Of a stretch of DNA of 64,000 bases, positions 13,401-28,400 are shown one piece after another. Position numbers and translations under genes: made by a program. The stretch lies in contig NC_062236.1 in NCBI RefSeq assembly GCF_905475465.1, positions 10,364,001 through 10,428,000 on the forward strand. Reading direction: 5' to 3'. The stretch comes from Pieris napi (taxonomy: Eukaryota; Arthropoda; Insecta; Lepidoptera; Pieridae). The notes beneath the pieces were generated by a model. The model worked only from the letters and a program-made list of their open reading frames with translations, ran no database searches and was not told where the DNA came from. Numbering within the stretch: position 1 is the first letter of the stretch; each line of letters opens with the position of its first letter.

Positions 13401-16400
13401 GATTCGTTCGAGAGATATCGTGAACGAAAGAAACCCGAAAAAGTGTTTTTTCGGGATTACTCCGAAATTTGTGGTTCGATCAATTAAAATTGCAAAATTA
13501 TTTATGAGGATGATAAAACGTGAAAATTGCTTGATCCATTCAAAAGTTATTGCGGTTTGAAAATTCCAAAAATAGTGTTCTATGAAACTTCTATCAGACT
13601 TTCGAGCTGGGAGAGCTCAAATGCATAGAAATGTTATTTCTTTGAACTCAGCGAGCTCAAAATATCAATTTTAAGCGCCCAGGAATGGAATTAGCGGGAA
13701 GTTGCAGGGATGGCCCTTTAGGTGAACCGTTTTTCTATTTTTTTTTGTCAGATCAGGCGAATCCCTCTAGATAATCGTCAGATTATGAGACAGTACGTTT
13801 AGAACATAAAGATGAACCACATATATCTTAATCTGACGCGCTTGAGTATTTCAAAATTGCGATTTTTTTTTGCAAATTAAGAAAATGGCTGTGGGTTTGC
13901 GTCCCATCGAAATCGTCAGATTAGTGAATGAGAGCTTTTTTTTGGTGCACTTAACACTCCCTTAGAAAATCTGACGCGCTCGATAATTTTTTTTTTTTTT
14001 TAATTTTCAACCCTTAAATACAACCACCCGCATCATGCAAACGATCAGATTAATATACGTACATTATTAAAAATACGTAGGGCATAGATGCTATCAATAT
14101 CTGACGCGCTCGAGGATGTCCATGCAACAGTTTTTTTTTACATATTTAACAATCTATAGCCGCTTCCCCCACCGATGAAAAGGAATTTATCATATAACAT
14201 TTTTTTCTTCTTTTTATCTAAGCTTTGCATCCCAATAGGTCTCTACGACGCTCGAGTAAATCCCCATTTAGCATCGTGGGCTCCCCTACCACTATGTGCG
14301 CATTTAAAATATGCTCGAACGGTGAAGGAAAACATCGTGAGGAAACCGACATGTCTTAGTCACTGAAGGCTGATCACCTACTTGCCTATTAGATTTAAAA
14401 ATGATCATGAAACAGATTCAGAAATCTGAGGCCAAGACCTAAAAAGGTTGTAGCGCCATTTTTTTATTTTTTATTATTTAATAAATTTAAAACTATATAC
14501 TACCTCCATTTATAATAAATCTCCGAGAATGCTACATTATCACTAAGTAACAAAGGCTATATTGGTTCACAAATATTTTATAATAAATGTCCTGTCGAAG
14601 CTAAGCCATTAATATGCAATTTTATATAGAATGATGGTGAAGGTTGGCTTTTAATATTATTTAATATTTTGCGGTATTAATTTAATCTATCAGCGACTTT
14701 CAAAAGCCAGATCTGCCTGCCAACTCATTAATTGCAATGGCACTTAAAGGAATTTCGGAACGGGCATTAAGTACTACTCTAGCGTTTAATTAAAAAATGT
14801 AGGAAATATTTGAACTCGTTTTAAATTTTATTTTCTTAAATGTGGTATGCGAGGGCTATGTGTTTTCAATTTAAAATTTTGCTTTACAGCATGGTTTATT
14901 TAAAAGTATTTAATAAATTTAAATTGAATGAATTTATCTTATAAATTTTCTTATCACACTATTCGCTTTAATAAAATATACGATGCTTTAGTAATTTTAA
15001 TGTATTTGCAATTAAGTCGTTGTTTTGATCAACATAGGTTCCTTTATTAATTTATGAAGAAAACGTGAGGCCGTAGTGTTTTTTTTAATTTAATTAATTA
15101 ATTTATTTATTTCGTAATCTTATTATGTTGCATTATATAAATCCCTCGCTGGACTCCACACACAGTCATGTATTGTGAGAGACTCTGAAGTCATAAAAAA
15201 AGACAAAAACTTAGTAGGTACTTAATAAAAAAAAATTAATTTGATTGTACCTATGCATTTGACATCAGTAATTGATTGATAAATGTACTATAAACCATAG
15301 TTATATAATCTTTTATTTTTAAAAATATAAGTAGAATATTCCATGTTTTTGCAACTATTAATTTGTATGGTTTCAAGAGAAAATGTTTATCTGTAAGTCC
15401 TTGCCCTAGTAACAACACGATTATGTTAAAACCTGTTGAGCAACAGTGATTCAGTTTATCAGGACATACAGACTTCGTAAAGAGTAGGAGGCTTGACTTG
15501 GAACGTAGTTGAAATATTTTAGCGTATTAGGAACTAAACGTAAGAATGCGTCATTTGTTGAAGGTTCCTAAACATTTACTACACTTAAAGTATCTTAGAA
15601 CCGAACCTGTGTCAGATTGTCCAAAACTGATTTAGCGATGAATAAAAAACTCGACGAAACTATCGAATTGTTTTAGTTCTTTTGCTTAGATTTGACTTAA
15701 ACCCCTTAGCTACCTTCAGTAATTTTATCTAATACTTAACATATATATACCTACTGTTTACGCAGGGAAGAAAAAACTATGTGTAGTTAAAAATATACCA
15801 CCGAATTAAATTCTTTTTTTTTTATCACGTTTACTGTCTTGCACTCGCGTAAATAAGATAAGTTACTGGTAGATCAAAAAATTAAAAAAAAAACATTCAT
15901 TTATTTTATGCATGTATGTAGTAACATATTACTACATACATGCATAATGTTCATGTAAATTGTCACGCTCATAATGCATAGCTAAAATAATACATATTCT
16001 TATTTTCCACTTGAAATTGAGTTCCAATTTAGTGTCTGTTACACACTGTCTCTTATTTCCAATCTGGTTTTAAGATGATATTTTATTCCCAGTCCGTTAA
16101 TCTAGGTATATATATATATATAATGAAAATGGTCTTCGTTTGAGGCTCAATCACGCCTAAACCACTGATCGTATCGACATGAAACTACCACCATTCGATG
16201 CGAAATTCGATTCGATCGAATTCTAACGTTCCTTCATTTTTTTATTGCTGTTTTACTTTTATGAAAATTTATCCATACGGACTTCACCGCGGCAACATTC
16301 GGGGAGGCTTCCTAGAACCTCTAAACGTCAACATCTGTTAAAAACTCGATTTTCGAAATATTTCAATTTTCTTAGCGGGAAGTTAAAAAGAAGAATAATA

Positions 16401-19400
16401 AAAATATGAAAAAAAATAAAATAATGAAACATAAAATTTATTTTAATTCGTCCAGCAAAGCGGGCGCGAAACGGCTAGTATACTATATATTAATTTAAAA
16501 AACACAGGCTGAACGCGGATTCCGTTTAGTATTTATTTTGCGAATTATATCCGCTGTATGAAATAATAATATGAAAGTGTTAGCTCTGAGGTCCCCGATA
16601 TTATTGAGTAAAAAAGGTGTTAGTTTTTACACAAGCGCATTTCATAATATACATAATAATAAATATAGAGTAACTTGTTTGTACTGTACGATGGATTGTA
16701 AAACAATATTTTTGGATGATTCAACATTTTACAACGGTGTTTGCAGTAACGTAAGCTATTGTTTACGTTTTGCATAACAAACATCTTGCACGTAATTTTA
16801 CCCGTAATGAGAATCGATTTGTACCTTGTTACCTTCGTTCTGCTAGATTAAGTAAGGCAAAGTGTAATAAAGTATGAAATTATTCGTTTCAATGCTTAGA
16901 GGTTTTAAACTCGATTTTTTATTGCCATTAGCCATTATTATTATTATTCGATAAATACAATTTCAGTTAACCTTTTAATAATGCAATCTGGTTACGCGTC
17001 GGAATTTGGGGTATGGGAAACACAATGTTTTTTCAATTACAGAATTTCTGAATTAGTTATTAATCGTGTAGTGCAATGTAGGCAAATTCTGTTTCTTAGC
17101 TAACTAAATGCTCACAAAAAATGTGTAAAATTATATTTCTCAGAAATCCGAACCCTTTTAGAAGAACGCGTTTTGGCCAAACCTCACCGATATCCAGATT
17201 AAGCTGTCTGGATATCAAAGTTGCTTTCCTCACACTTTTAAATCGTATTTCCAGTAATTTTTATAATTTAATTTTTTGGTGTAATTTTTTTATCTCTTCG
17301 TGTATGTTATGTTTGCCTATAAGTGCTTGTCACATTTAATATTCTATTTTATTTTAACATTGTATTAGTGTGCCGAGCGTAAGCAAGTTTTTATAAATAA
17401 ATAAATAGAAATCGAACATATCACACACACACACACGAAATGTGTGTTAAGAACTGAGCCACAAATGTTACTTATGTAACAAGCTAACAAAACGCCTAGA
17501 AGGAGGGCTAATAACATATATACAACATTGTGACTAGAATAATTTTGGCCTATATAATCATAAACTGGGATTATACAAGTATGCTTTGACGCAAATATTT
17601 AGGCCGTGATTGTAATAACGTTAACATGTAATCATTGCTTAGCGTTATAGTGTGTTATATTGTTGCCAAGCTTACACTAAACTTTATATTACTAGAACAA
17701 ACACGTTTTTCCTATTTAGATATTCTATATTTTATTAAGATGTTTTTGATGCAAAGAAAGTTAAATATTTCTTTAAAATATTAAACAAAATAATTAGGCG
17801 TTATTTGAAAAGTTATCGTGTCGTAAATTAAACAAAGTGTTTGGAAAGTTTGTGCTCTAATAGATAAACGTTTAATTTAAACCATAATTTAAAGATACGA
17901 TTCTAGGTTAACTGTAATTTCGCCCTCTCTACTGTAGGAAACGTAAATTTAGATCTGCCATTTTTTTTAAATGTTGACGTTTACAAATGTACATAGTTGT
18001 CGATATGAATAAATTAATTTCGATTAATTATATTTAAATATCATGTTTTATTTATGGTGCGTGTATTTGAGCCCCGTATTTATTTGTAATTTTCTTATAT
18101 ATTAATAATTTTCAACTCGTACGAACGACACTACACGCTTATGAGAATTTAAATCAAAGGATTTTAAATAAGCATTTCTACTTCACACCTTAGCTATACA
18201 ATGTTTCAAAAAGCTTCCGTGAGCTTAAATGACGTTTTAAGTTGAAGAGTCAGCGAGGATTTTCAAAAGAGCTTGAACCATTATGCAGGCCTATTGTTCT
18301 TGTCTATAGCGTTGGAAAGGGCTAGTTCCTGCCTCACTTTTTTTACCTAGAGTTTTCAATTTGTTTATTGGCTGGAAAATGTTGGAATGCAGGATTGAGG
18401 GCACAGTTTCGTGCTTTTTAGGAGTAACCTATATAGGTAGAATGCTTTGCTAGGCTATTTGGGTTTTCTAAAAATGTTTCCTGTTTTTTTAATAGTACAA
18501 ATGTAACACAATAGTTCTACTAACAGAACTACATTTTGGACTGAATCAATGAAATTCGACTCAACACTTCAGACTTTTCAATTATGTTATATTTTGTATA
18601 TGTGTTTATATATATAATATGTTAATATTTTGTAACAGTTATGTTATGAGGAGGATTTTGATTTTCCATCTACTTTTTAAATATCTCTTGTTAGTCAACA
18701 CTTTTTGTGCCTTGCCCGACCTTAGCCTTCTCTAAATTTCTTATATGTTTATAATTTTTAATATTAAAAAAATTTAATTCTTCACTAAGAAACTTGAATT
18801 ATAGGTTTTAAGAAGAAATCACTAGGGAATCGTTAACGAAACACAGTAAGTGAATTTTCAAAACATAATGAAAAACTGAAATTCAAATCTTTATTAAGAT
18901 AATTTTTGTATATTTATTATTTTAATGAAGTGAGATCCTTACCATTGATGCTTGTTGCACAGAGATTTTATATTAGGTACCAAATTGGATAGCTTCAGTC
19001 TCCCCCCTTAACAATCTAATTGCCCTCCTGTGGGAAATGATGAAACAAAAAAAAAAAGCTTTACAAGAATGTACTTCAGAATACAAACCTATAGTCGAAT
19101 TTTTAATTAGACGATATCAACTGACGTTTACGGTGTTTTCAGTTTTTAATGAAATAAAAATAGTGTTGTGACAAAGTAAAAACCCCTGAATTAATGATCG
19201 GTGATGGCACTAGTCGCCGCGCCGTGCTTTGTAATAAGACGTCAAAAAACTGATTGTAGTTACATAGTACTAGTACCTAACTTATATCAGAGCACTTTTA
19301 TACAATTTTGAAATAGAAATAATATTCTTTTATTGTTTGAAATGATTGACTATTCACACTCATTGTTCATTCATCTGATTGAACAAGAACTGAACGCATC

Positions 19401-22400
19401 ACTATTACTTTAAATATGGCAACATTATTTTACAAAGTGACATTAGCTACTGTCAGTTGGCTTCGTTTAATTAAAAATACGACTATAATTATCGATAGCT
19501 TTTAACTAGTTAATATGTTGCGTATCATTATTCGGCCGAGGTCAAATCAAGAACGGATCGGATACTAAAACAAACAGAATTAAATTATTAAATACAAACG
19601 ATTGTATAATCTGTATGTTTTGAAACATTCATATTTGTGTTAGCTAGTTCTTAATTTATGTTTAAAGGAATTTATGCTCGTGATATATTAATTTAATACA
19701 ATCCACACATCCGTAATATTAAATCAGTTGTTAAGTATTCAATTGTCTCTGTGTGATGGAAAAAGATCTGAAAGGGCAACGCACTCCTAAGTATCAAAAT
19801 GGTTATCATTATGGGTCATTATTATATTGGTATACTTTTTCTACAGAAGTTTTAGAGCAGTGTTGTTCTAGTGGTTTCAACGTGAGACTCATCCCTGGGT
19901 TCTGAACCAATGGTCTTTCTGTATGTATGCGGATTTAACACCGCTCGTACGGTGAAAAGAAGGTTTTTTTTTAAGACAATTCACACCAATTGACCTAGTC
20001 CCATGCTAAGCTGGTGAAGCTTGTGTTATGGGTACTAGGCAACGGATATACATACATATTATAGAAAGATAGACATATAAATACATATTTAAACTTGGGT
20101 GTTTAAATATGTATAATGTAAGACCTAAGCACAACACCAAATGCTCATCACATCGATGTTCGTCTCAGCCGGGGATCGAACCCGGGACCCATGGATTTGC
20201 AGTCAGGGGTACTAACCACTATACCAATGAGTCGTCACCATTACGCTTTAGACCCAAAAAGTTGTTAGGCACAGTTAGGTTACCTACTTGCCTATTAGAA
20301 ATCATTAAACAGATACAGAAATCTGAGGCCCAGAAGATTGTAGCGCCATTGGTATGTATACTTTTCTACAGAAAATATTCAAATCAGTAGCTAACTAAAC
20401 AAATAGAGGTAAGCTTTAACAAGCAATTACGTAATTGCAGTGTACTGAACTCAGATAACCGAGAATGATAATGAGATAATGACGAGCCGTTTACCACTTT
20501 CTATTGTTGACGCATAGTTAATGTTCCCTAATGGATGAAAATAATAAAGTAGAGCATTAAGACTAACAGTTGTACTCAGAATCATTCACTAATGATCTCA
20601 GAGTCGAGACTCGGTATGACTTATTCTAAACGCATTTTGATATTTGGGAATAATTCGCGCTAAGTCTCGACTTTGATTCCTACACAAAGATATGCCAGTT
20701 TCTTCACGATCTTGACCGTACGAGCAAACGTTATTTATTTATTTTATCTTCGTTACATTGCTAGTGATAAGAGGAATGGCGGGGTTTGGAAGAGGCTTTT
20801 ACTAAAAAAGGTATCCGTGTGACCTAAAAAGAGATAGCTAGAAATGTAAATGTGTTTTATTGTAAAGGTATTATTAAATTACAAATAAAAAACAAGTAGC
20901 ATACATTAGTAGCGATGCAACGGGCGGCTTTATCGCTGACAAGCGATCTGTTCCAGGCAACCCTAGTGAGGAAACTAAAAAGAAATACAAGTGCATAACC
21001 AAATCAACAAAAATAACCAGTAACATTGAAAAATTACACAATTACCAAACTTAATCTAAAATAAAAAATGGACTAAAAACTAAGAGCTAATTAACGGTTC
21101 GTGAATTCCAATGCAGAAAATACACGAATTACAAAGGTCACGATTAAGCAAGATCGGATATGATTAAGAAGTGTTTATGTAGAAGAATTTAAAAGCGGTT
21201 AGACAGGTAATTTCCCTTAGAGAGATAGTATTTGTTTCTTGTGCACAGTTGGAAGCAAGACCTTGTTAATCTTAAGTCACACGCTTGAGCTATTGGAAGA
21301 TTACTGTGCTCCATACCGATGAAACGTTTCATTTATACTTTTATATTTCAACGCTAACTCACGATCATACCTTCATAAGAAAAAATGTCTATTGCGAAAT
21401 AGATGAAAAATAACTAGATGAAACCCAAGACCCATATAGGATTTTAGGTACTTCTGCGTCTTCAGCTACGGAATTATTATTGTGTGGGAATGATAGTGAA
21501 CAATTCCTCTAACTTAAAGACAACATCCTCGACCAGACTATGCATTGACTGGCTGGCCCGAAGGCCCCAGGGTATGACGTCATCGCAGTGATTTGTAGCC
21601 GAACATTGCAGGTGAAGAGGTGGCATAAATATTTTGTATATGGTATAAATAGATACCTACCTAATGTACAAACTATAATTCGTATAGTTCAGTTTTAATA
21701 TTAGAGAAATTGCACTAAATGTCCACTCCGAATAATGCAATATTGTTTGGGGTTACTGCGTACAAGTGCTACATCAATGTATTGTCTAGGCGTTCCAACG
21801 CATTAACATAGTGCGCTTGGGTGCAATGATATTACGACATAAATAAAATAAATAGATGTTCAAATGGTTTGTTGTCTATATACGTAACAGTGTATACTCT
21901 ATAATCTATATCATGACACTTAAGGGACTGTGCATATATTTTTGACGTTACAAAGAGTGGTCGTTAAATAGAAAGAAGAAAAATCTGTATGAGAAAAAGA
22001 AAAAGTTTATTTTAGACTAGTGTTAGTAATTACCTAAAAAACTATTTTTATTTGAACGCTATTGCGTACAGTCTGTTATTTTCGCTTGACGTCTTTTGCT
22101 CCACCAGTAATAATGTTGTAATTTTTTTTGTTTTAATTATATCTTGCGATATTGAGGCTTTTTAGAGCTTTTTGTACTTTTTAAACCGTTTACTTCGATC
22201 TTGGAGTGTTAGCCACGCTTAGAGTTTACATTTGTTTTAGTTAGTTTGTTAGGTTCGAGGATTAATACAACTTATACGTTCGTTTTAAAAAATGTTTCCT
22301 GTATAAGACCCCCTGGACCACTTAATTCTCCCCTAAATTTGGGGAAAAACCTCCAAGTTGTCCCGAAATGGAACGAATACTGGCTTTGCCGTGGGTGCGC

Positions 22401-25400
22401 ACTAACTTGCTCAGAGATACACCACTTACACGTGCATTGCATTATAAGTGTACATTAATATGCGGATAATGCCGACAGTTTATCTAAATAGAGCTGTAAT
22501 GCTAGAAAATAAGGTAAATTAATGAATATATAGTATGTAAGTTTATTTAAGTTTGGTCGTACGTTAAAACAATGTAATTAGGTAAATAGCAATAATAAGG
22601 GATACATTGAATACAATTATATTGAAGTGGCTTCTTTCAATTAAGGGCTTCGTAAGGGTAATTTAAGGAAGCGCCATAAAAAACTATAGCACTATTCACC
22701 CATTATTGTAAATGTAAAAGTATATAATCGGAATAGGGGGCAAACGGGCCAGAGGTCACCTCATGTTACGTGATAATGCCGCTCATAGACACTCACACTG
22801 CCATAAGGCTCGTAAGTGCGTAGCCAGTCTTAAGAATCAGTTCGCATTTTTTTTGAAGGAGCATAAGTCGAATTTGTTCAGAAATACTTCTGTAGGCAAC
22901 TAGTTCCATATATGAAGTGGTTTTGCACAGCAAGAACTGTCTTAAAAAAAGTGCGTGCGTACAAAGTACACACTACACATGTCAGAAATGAAACTTCTTT
23001 GGCAATCTATTTTTTTTGTCTTGTTCATATACAAACCTTAAACTTTAGATTTCCGAGACTAAATTACTTTGCATAAAATACCTATATTTCATAAATTCTC
23101 TTTACGAAGTTTTAATTTTAAAAATAGAATTTCTATCAGGTAATTCGCCCTTCTCACTCTCAAAATCGGTCTCAATCGCTCTCTCCCTTTTCTTCGACAA
23201 AAACGCCTCGTGACGCAAATATTATTATTATTGCGTTTCATCCTTAAAATTTTTACCCTCATGCGCCTAAAGAAGTTTTACTTCAAAAACGCTCAGTTGT
23301 GAAACGACGGACGTCGCGGTGATACGGGTGGAGTTTCGTATTCTGCTTTGACGTCCGTCATGTGTATGCGTTATAACAACTATGAAGTATCTGTGTGTGT
23401 GTATCATTTCGTGGTAGGATAAATTCCCGAACGGACACAAAGACAGAAAAACTACCAATTTTTGAGTGAGACACTTATACGGCCCGCCCATCTTCCAATT
23501 TATCATGAGTAACAATTCTTGTCACATCGTCAATCACCGTCTATTAAATTGAAATTAAGACGCAGATGTTTATTCTCTGGTTCAACCCCAAGGCACTTTC
23601 ACAAAGTTAGTGAAATATCTATCATATCATCTCTTCACTACATATGTATATTTAAAGTAAAGCGAACCTACGACTAGGATGTAAGAGATACATCCTAGTC
23701 GTAGGTTCGCTCATACCGTGAAGGAAAACATCGTGAGAAAACCTTATACCTTCCTGCCTTAGACCTAAAAAGTTGACAGCGTGTGTCAGGCAGATATAGG
23801 CCCATCACCACTTGCCTATTAAAACGCCAATAAAGAAATAGATGTAGAAATCTGATGCCCAGACTTAAGAGATCGTTGTGTTTTTTTTAACTTACTTCCT
23901 ATATTTTATTGATTTAAAACACGAAATGTCTGTTTTACATGGACCCTAAATTGTAAATTTGAACTGAGTTTTTTGAAAGAAAAAAAAAGTATAACATAAA
24001 GCAAGCAAGTAAATTAGGTTTTGTGCTCGACTAGCAATTTATTAGCAAGAATAAAAGCTTTACTGCCTACGATAACGTTACCTTGATATTGGTTAGTTCC
24101 TGATATTATTAGAAACTACACAGTTTATTTTATTGTGGGCTCGAAAGTTGACGTGGATCAAGGAAAATCTATGTGAATTGAATATTGTATATTTCATTGT
24201 GGGTACTGGATAAATTTTTCACAACATTTTCTATGAGGCAAAAATCTGTCTTATCAAATTTCAAAGTTGAAATCATCTATGTAAGAAATAGGAGAAATTT
24301 ATTTAAGCAGTGTTGGCCTAGTGGTTTTAGCGTTCGTGTCGTAGGTTGGATCCCCAACTGTGCATCAATACTCTCTGTCTTTAGCTTTTAGCTTGTACGG
24401 TGAAGGAAAACATCGTGAGGAAACCGGCATACCTTAGACCCAAAAAGTCCACGGTATGTGTCAGGCTCAGACGGTTGATTTACACCAATTTTGTCTAGTA
24501 AATGATCACAGAATAGAAACAGAAATCTGAGGCGCAGACCTTTAAAGGTTGTAGCGCCATTGGTATTTTGCAAGAATCTAAAGAAAGAGACTTTTACATC
24601 ATTATTTTTAGATTATTTACAATTTTCTTTAAACTACCGACAGTGCGCATGCGCATCCAGAAATAAATGTGTAAGCTGATAAATTAAAAGAAGATAAAAT
24701 ATATTTTAAATATAAAGTACCTACGGGACTCTTATATATATTTTCTTTTCATACAATGATTTAATCGATAGTAATGCTAAATGGCTATTAAATTAAACAA
24801 TACATAACATTTACCTTCTGATTCGGAACAGTTCAACTATCAAATGTAGCTTGTCTAAAATAAATATACAGCAATCAAAACGTATACATTTTAAATTGTG
24901 TAGAAATAGTCTTCTTGACAGGGAATTCGCGCGTGAGTTTTTTTATTATGGTTTTTGATACATGTCATTTCCTAATATTTCTGGTCTACTACTAACTAAG
25001 GAAGTCTATTTTTGATTAATCTCTTTTAAAAATGATTACGCGGAACAATTATATTTTATTGATGTCGTAAAATTAAAACTAGTTCAGATATTTATATCCG
25101 ATGATTAGATATGAGAAGAAACTAAATACAGTGGTTTGTTATTCTGTTGAAAATCTATAGAAAATTGGTAAGGAAATTAATACATTTTTATAGGTAGTTA
25201 AAATTTGACCGGATTTAATGGTTATATGAAGGTAAGGCTTAGAGTCCGCAGAAAGAGAAGCAGTGGCTTTTATGTAAAATAATATAATTTTGAAATTTAT
25301 TCACAAATATTATGTATGTACCTACTATTAATTATATCATATTAAGTATCAAGATTGTCGAACTGTAATGATGTAACAGTTTTGTCTGTCCTCGTCGCCA

Positions 25401-28400
25401 ATATTATGTTTAATAAAAGCCCATTTCATAATAATTATATCAAATACTTTAATGAGTGTGGGAGCAATCGTACTAGAAACTGAAAACTAACCGATAGACT
25501 AACAACTACCTTATTAAATAATAAAGAGTGGTGCCTATCTACATATTTTAAAACAAAATTACTAATACATACCAACATAACAGCGACCCAAAATCGACTC
25601 GTCTAAAGATAAGGTAAGATTCATTGGCGAACTATGCGAAGACTAACGAAGACTCGTTACTGAATCTTACCATACAAAGCACTAAACTGTTTTTTTCCAA
25701 CTACCCTCTATTTAGCGGTATGGTATAAAAATGTTACAATAAATAACATTATCTTTGGTTTGTTTTAGGTTGGGATGCGAGTGAGGGCGAGAAAGCGCCG
25801 TTCCTTCGAAATGAGCCGGTGCGGTTAACGCCCGCCTGGGAAGGGTCAAACCTGCCCAATGATACGCTTAATTTGAAAGGTAATAATAGAATTTATACAC
25901 CGTTTTCGCCATAGAAAATGTATCTAAAGAACCCACTGGACAGTGACACATCAGTGTCGTTAAACGCCTATTCAACTTTGGGATCTTTCGTCTTCAAATT
26001 GAGGTCAATATTATGTTTTTGTAAAATTTGTATGAAGTTCCTAAGTAAGAGTTTTGGGGTAAGATACGGAAACGACACTAGCGCTCTTGTACGTCAAATG
26101 TATTACGGGACACACTTTCTAAGTGTTTTTATTTTACACATTTAAAAAAAAAAAATTAGTTCAATACCTAAATTGAAAATTCTCATATAACAATGATCAT
26201 TATTTATAATTAAAATGAATTATCTGATTAATAAATTGCACTAAATGTCCACTCTAAATAGTATAATATTATTTGGGGTTACTGCGAATGAAGTGCTACA
26301 TAATAGTACCGTCTAGGCGTTCCAGAAGGACTGAATTTAAGTGCTTATGGGTGCATTGATGGTACTACATTCTATATAATATCCTTTGCACTGCTTTGCT
26401 TCTTATTGGCGGCTGTATTCACTCGGATATCTCGGCGAGTATGATATTAGGCGCATGAGTATACATATAATTATTATAAAAACGTACACAATAGTGGAGA
26501 AATGGTTAGGATATATTATAAAAAGCAAATTTACGATAACTTTATAATAAAATGTTTGAATTTCGAAACTTGTACTAAAATGCAAAACATAACATTCTAA
26601 ATTGAATTGAATTGAAAATCGTCAAAGGCCATTTCGAAATAAGAAGAATATAAGGTAAAAAACATTATTAATCTATAATTAAGTGAATCAAAATGACAAC
26701 GACTGTTATTTATGAGGCCTTGTTGGCCTAGGATTTAATGTAAACACGAGAGCAGTGGTAGCCTAGGCCAGAGAAATCATGGGCCTTGCTTATACCGCGA
26801 AGATTAAGTTAAGAAATCTAGTCAAAAGTGACTCCTGAGACATCGACAGACTTGTCACATACTTAATAAAGATAAATTACCATGTAAACAAATATAGTAT
26901 TCTTCAATTCAATGCTTGATCACTTTGTTGATTGTAACTCTATTCGCTTTCTTGTAATCTATAAATCGTTTAGAAATATCCCATATATTAGTGATTCATC
27001 AAATTAATAAAATGTATGGGTTTTCGATAAATATTCACAGGGCATCGCCTACAAACATATGCTCGTATTTACGTAGGCGAAGTCATCGACTAGTTGGTGT
27101 GGTTTTACGAAGATCGGTTAAAACTTAAAGCAAAGATTAAGTATAAAATAGAAAAGAGATATTAAGCGATTTCTTCCAGGAACGAGTTTTTTTATTTATT
27201 TTACCACGATGGTGAATTTTTAAAGATTTCCTTCAGTTGACACGTAAAGAAATTTTATTTCAAGTAAATATTAAATATTGCTGAAATAATAAAATAGATT
27301 TCGGAAAAGCTAGTATTTGTTGTATTTAATTATCTATGCTATGCGTAGAAGTTGGTAGAAATGTGATTTTCCTGTTAAAGAAGAATTAAAATACAATACA
27401 AGCCTATTAATAATTACTGGAATATAATTGGATAATTTTAATAATAATTACTCACTGTTACAAGAAATCTTAATTGTGAACCTTCAAACATTTCTACGTA
27501 AAATTAAATTCTTCACCTATAGAAAGCTATATTACTATTTTAGTTATAAATATAGGTAGATAAAAAAATATTTACCAAAAAAAATCCCTACAAAAATTAT
27601 TAATGATAAGGTATAGAGTTGTATTTTCATGTAGGTATTATTATTATTTCAGAATAGGCTGCATTATTAACAAAATAAATAAAACCAGTCAAAATATAAT
27701 TTTGTTTAGTATAATGAAAATACATACATTAAATCCTAACGAAGCATATATATGCCTCGGATTTTTAGGCAATAAATTAGACTAAATGCGACTGACATGT
27801 TTTGGAAGCGTCCTAAATATAGGTACGTGTGGGAGAGATATTGATGCCCGCATCGAAACATTGCCTAATTGTGTATCAATTTAAGCATACTAGCTTACAA
27901 GATGACATCCTCTAAATCTGTATTAAAATTTGATTTTTGGCCAAGCGCGACTTTACCCGGTCGTTGTGAGTTCAAGCCCTGGCTGCGTGAGGAAACCAGT
28001 ATGCCTTATAAAACCTAAAAATCGATGTCTTGACAGGCGCTGAGGAATAGGCATAGAAGAATAATTATTATCAAAGCAAAGTGTTTTTGCTTATTTATAT
28101 TATTATTTAAGGCTATTAATACCTATTCAAAATTTAGAATTATAATTGATATATTTCATTCATAAATCTGCTGCAGACTGCATTCTTGTTGGTTGTTTTT
28201 TAAAAACACAAAATATAGATAGTTTATTTTTTATTTAATTTGTTTGGGCATCAATATCTGAAATGAAGGCAAGTAGGTGAACAGCTGTCTAAGCCTCTTA
28301 ACACAAAACTGTAATAATTTCAGAAGGAATCGAACCTAGTGAACACATTATTTTACACTATGTTCATACTTAACATAATCGTAACATAATATACATAAGG

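Noticed and set aside
13351..13560. 69-codon frame inside the unclassified element
   Set aside because: No motif or family signal, and it lies in low-complexity-flanked transposon sequence.
20160..20243. tRNA gene with GCA anticodon (minus strand)
   Set aside because: Boxes A and B are good, but it continues into a SINE body and lies nested in another SINE, so it is a SINE head.
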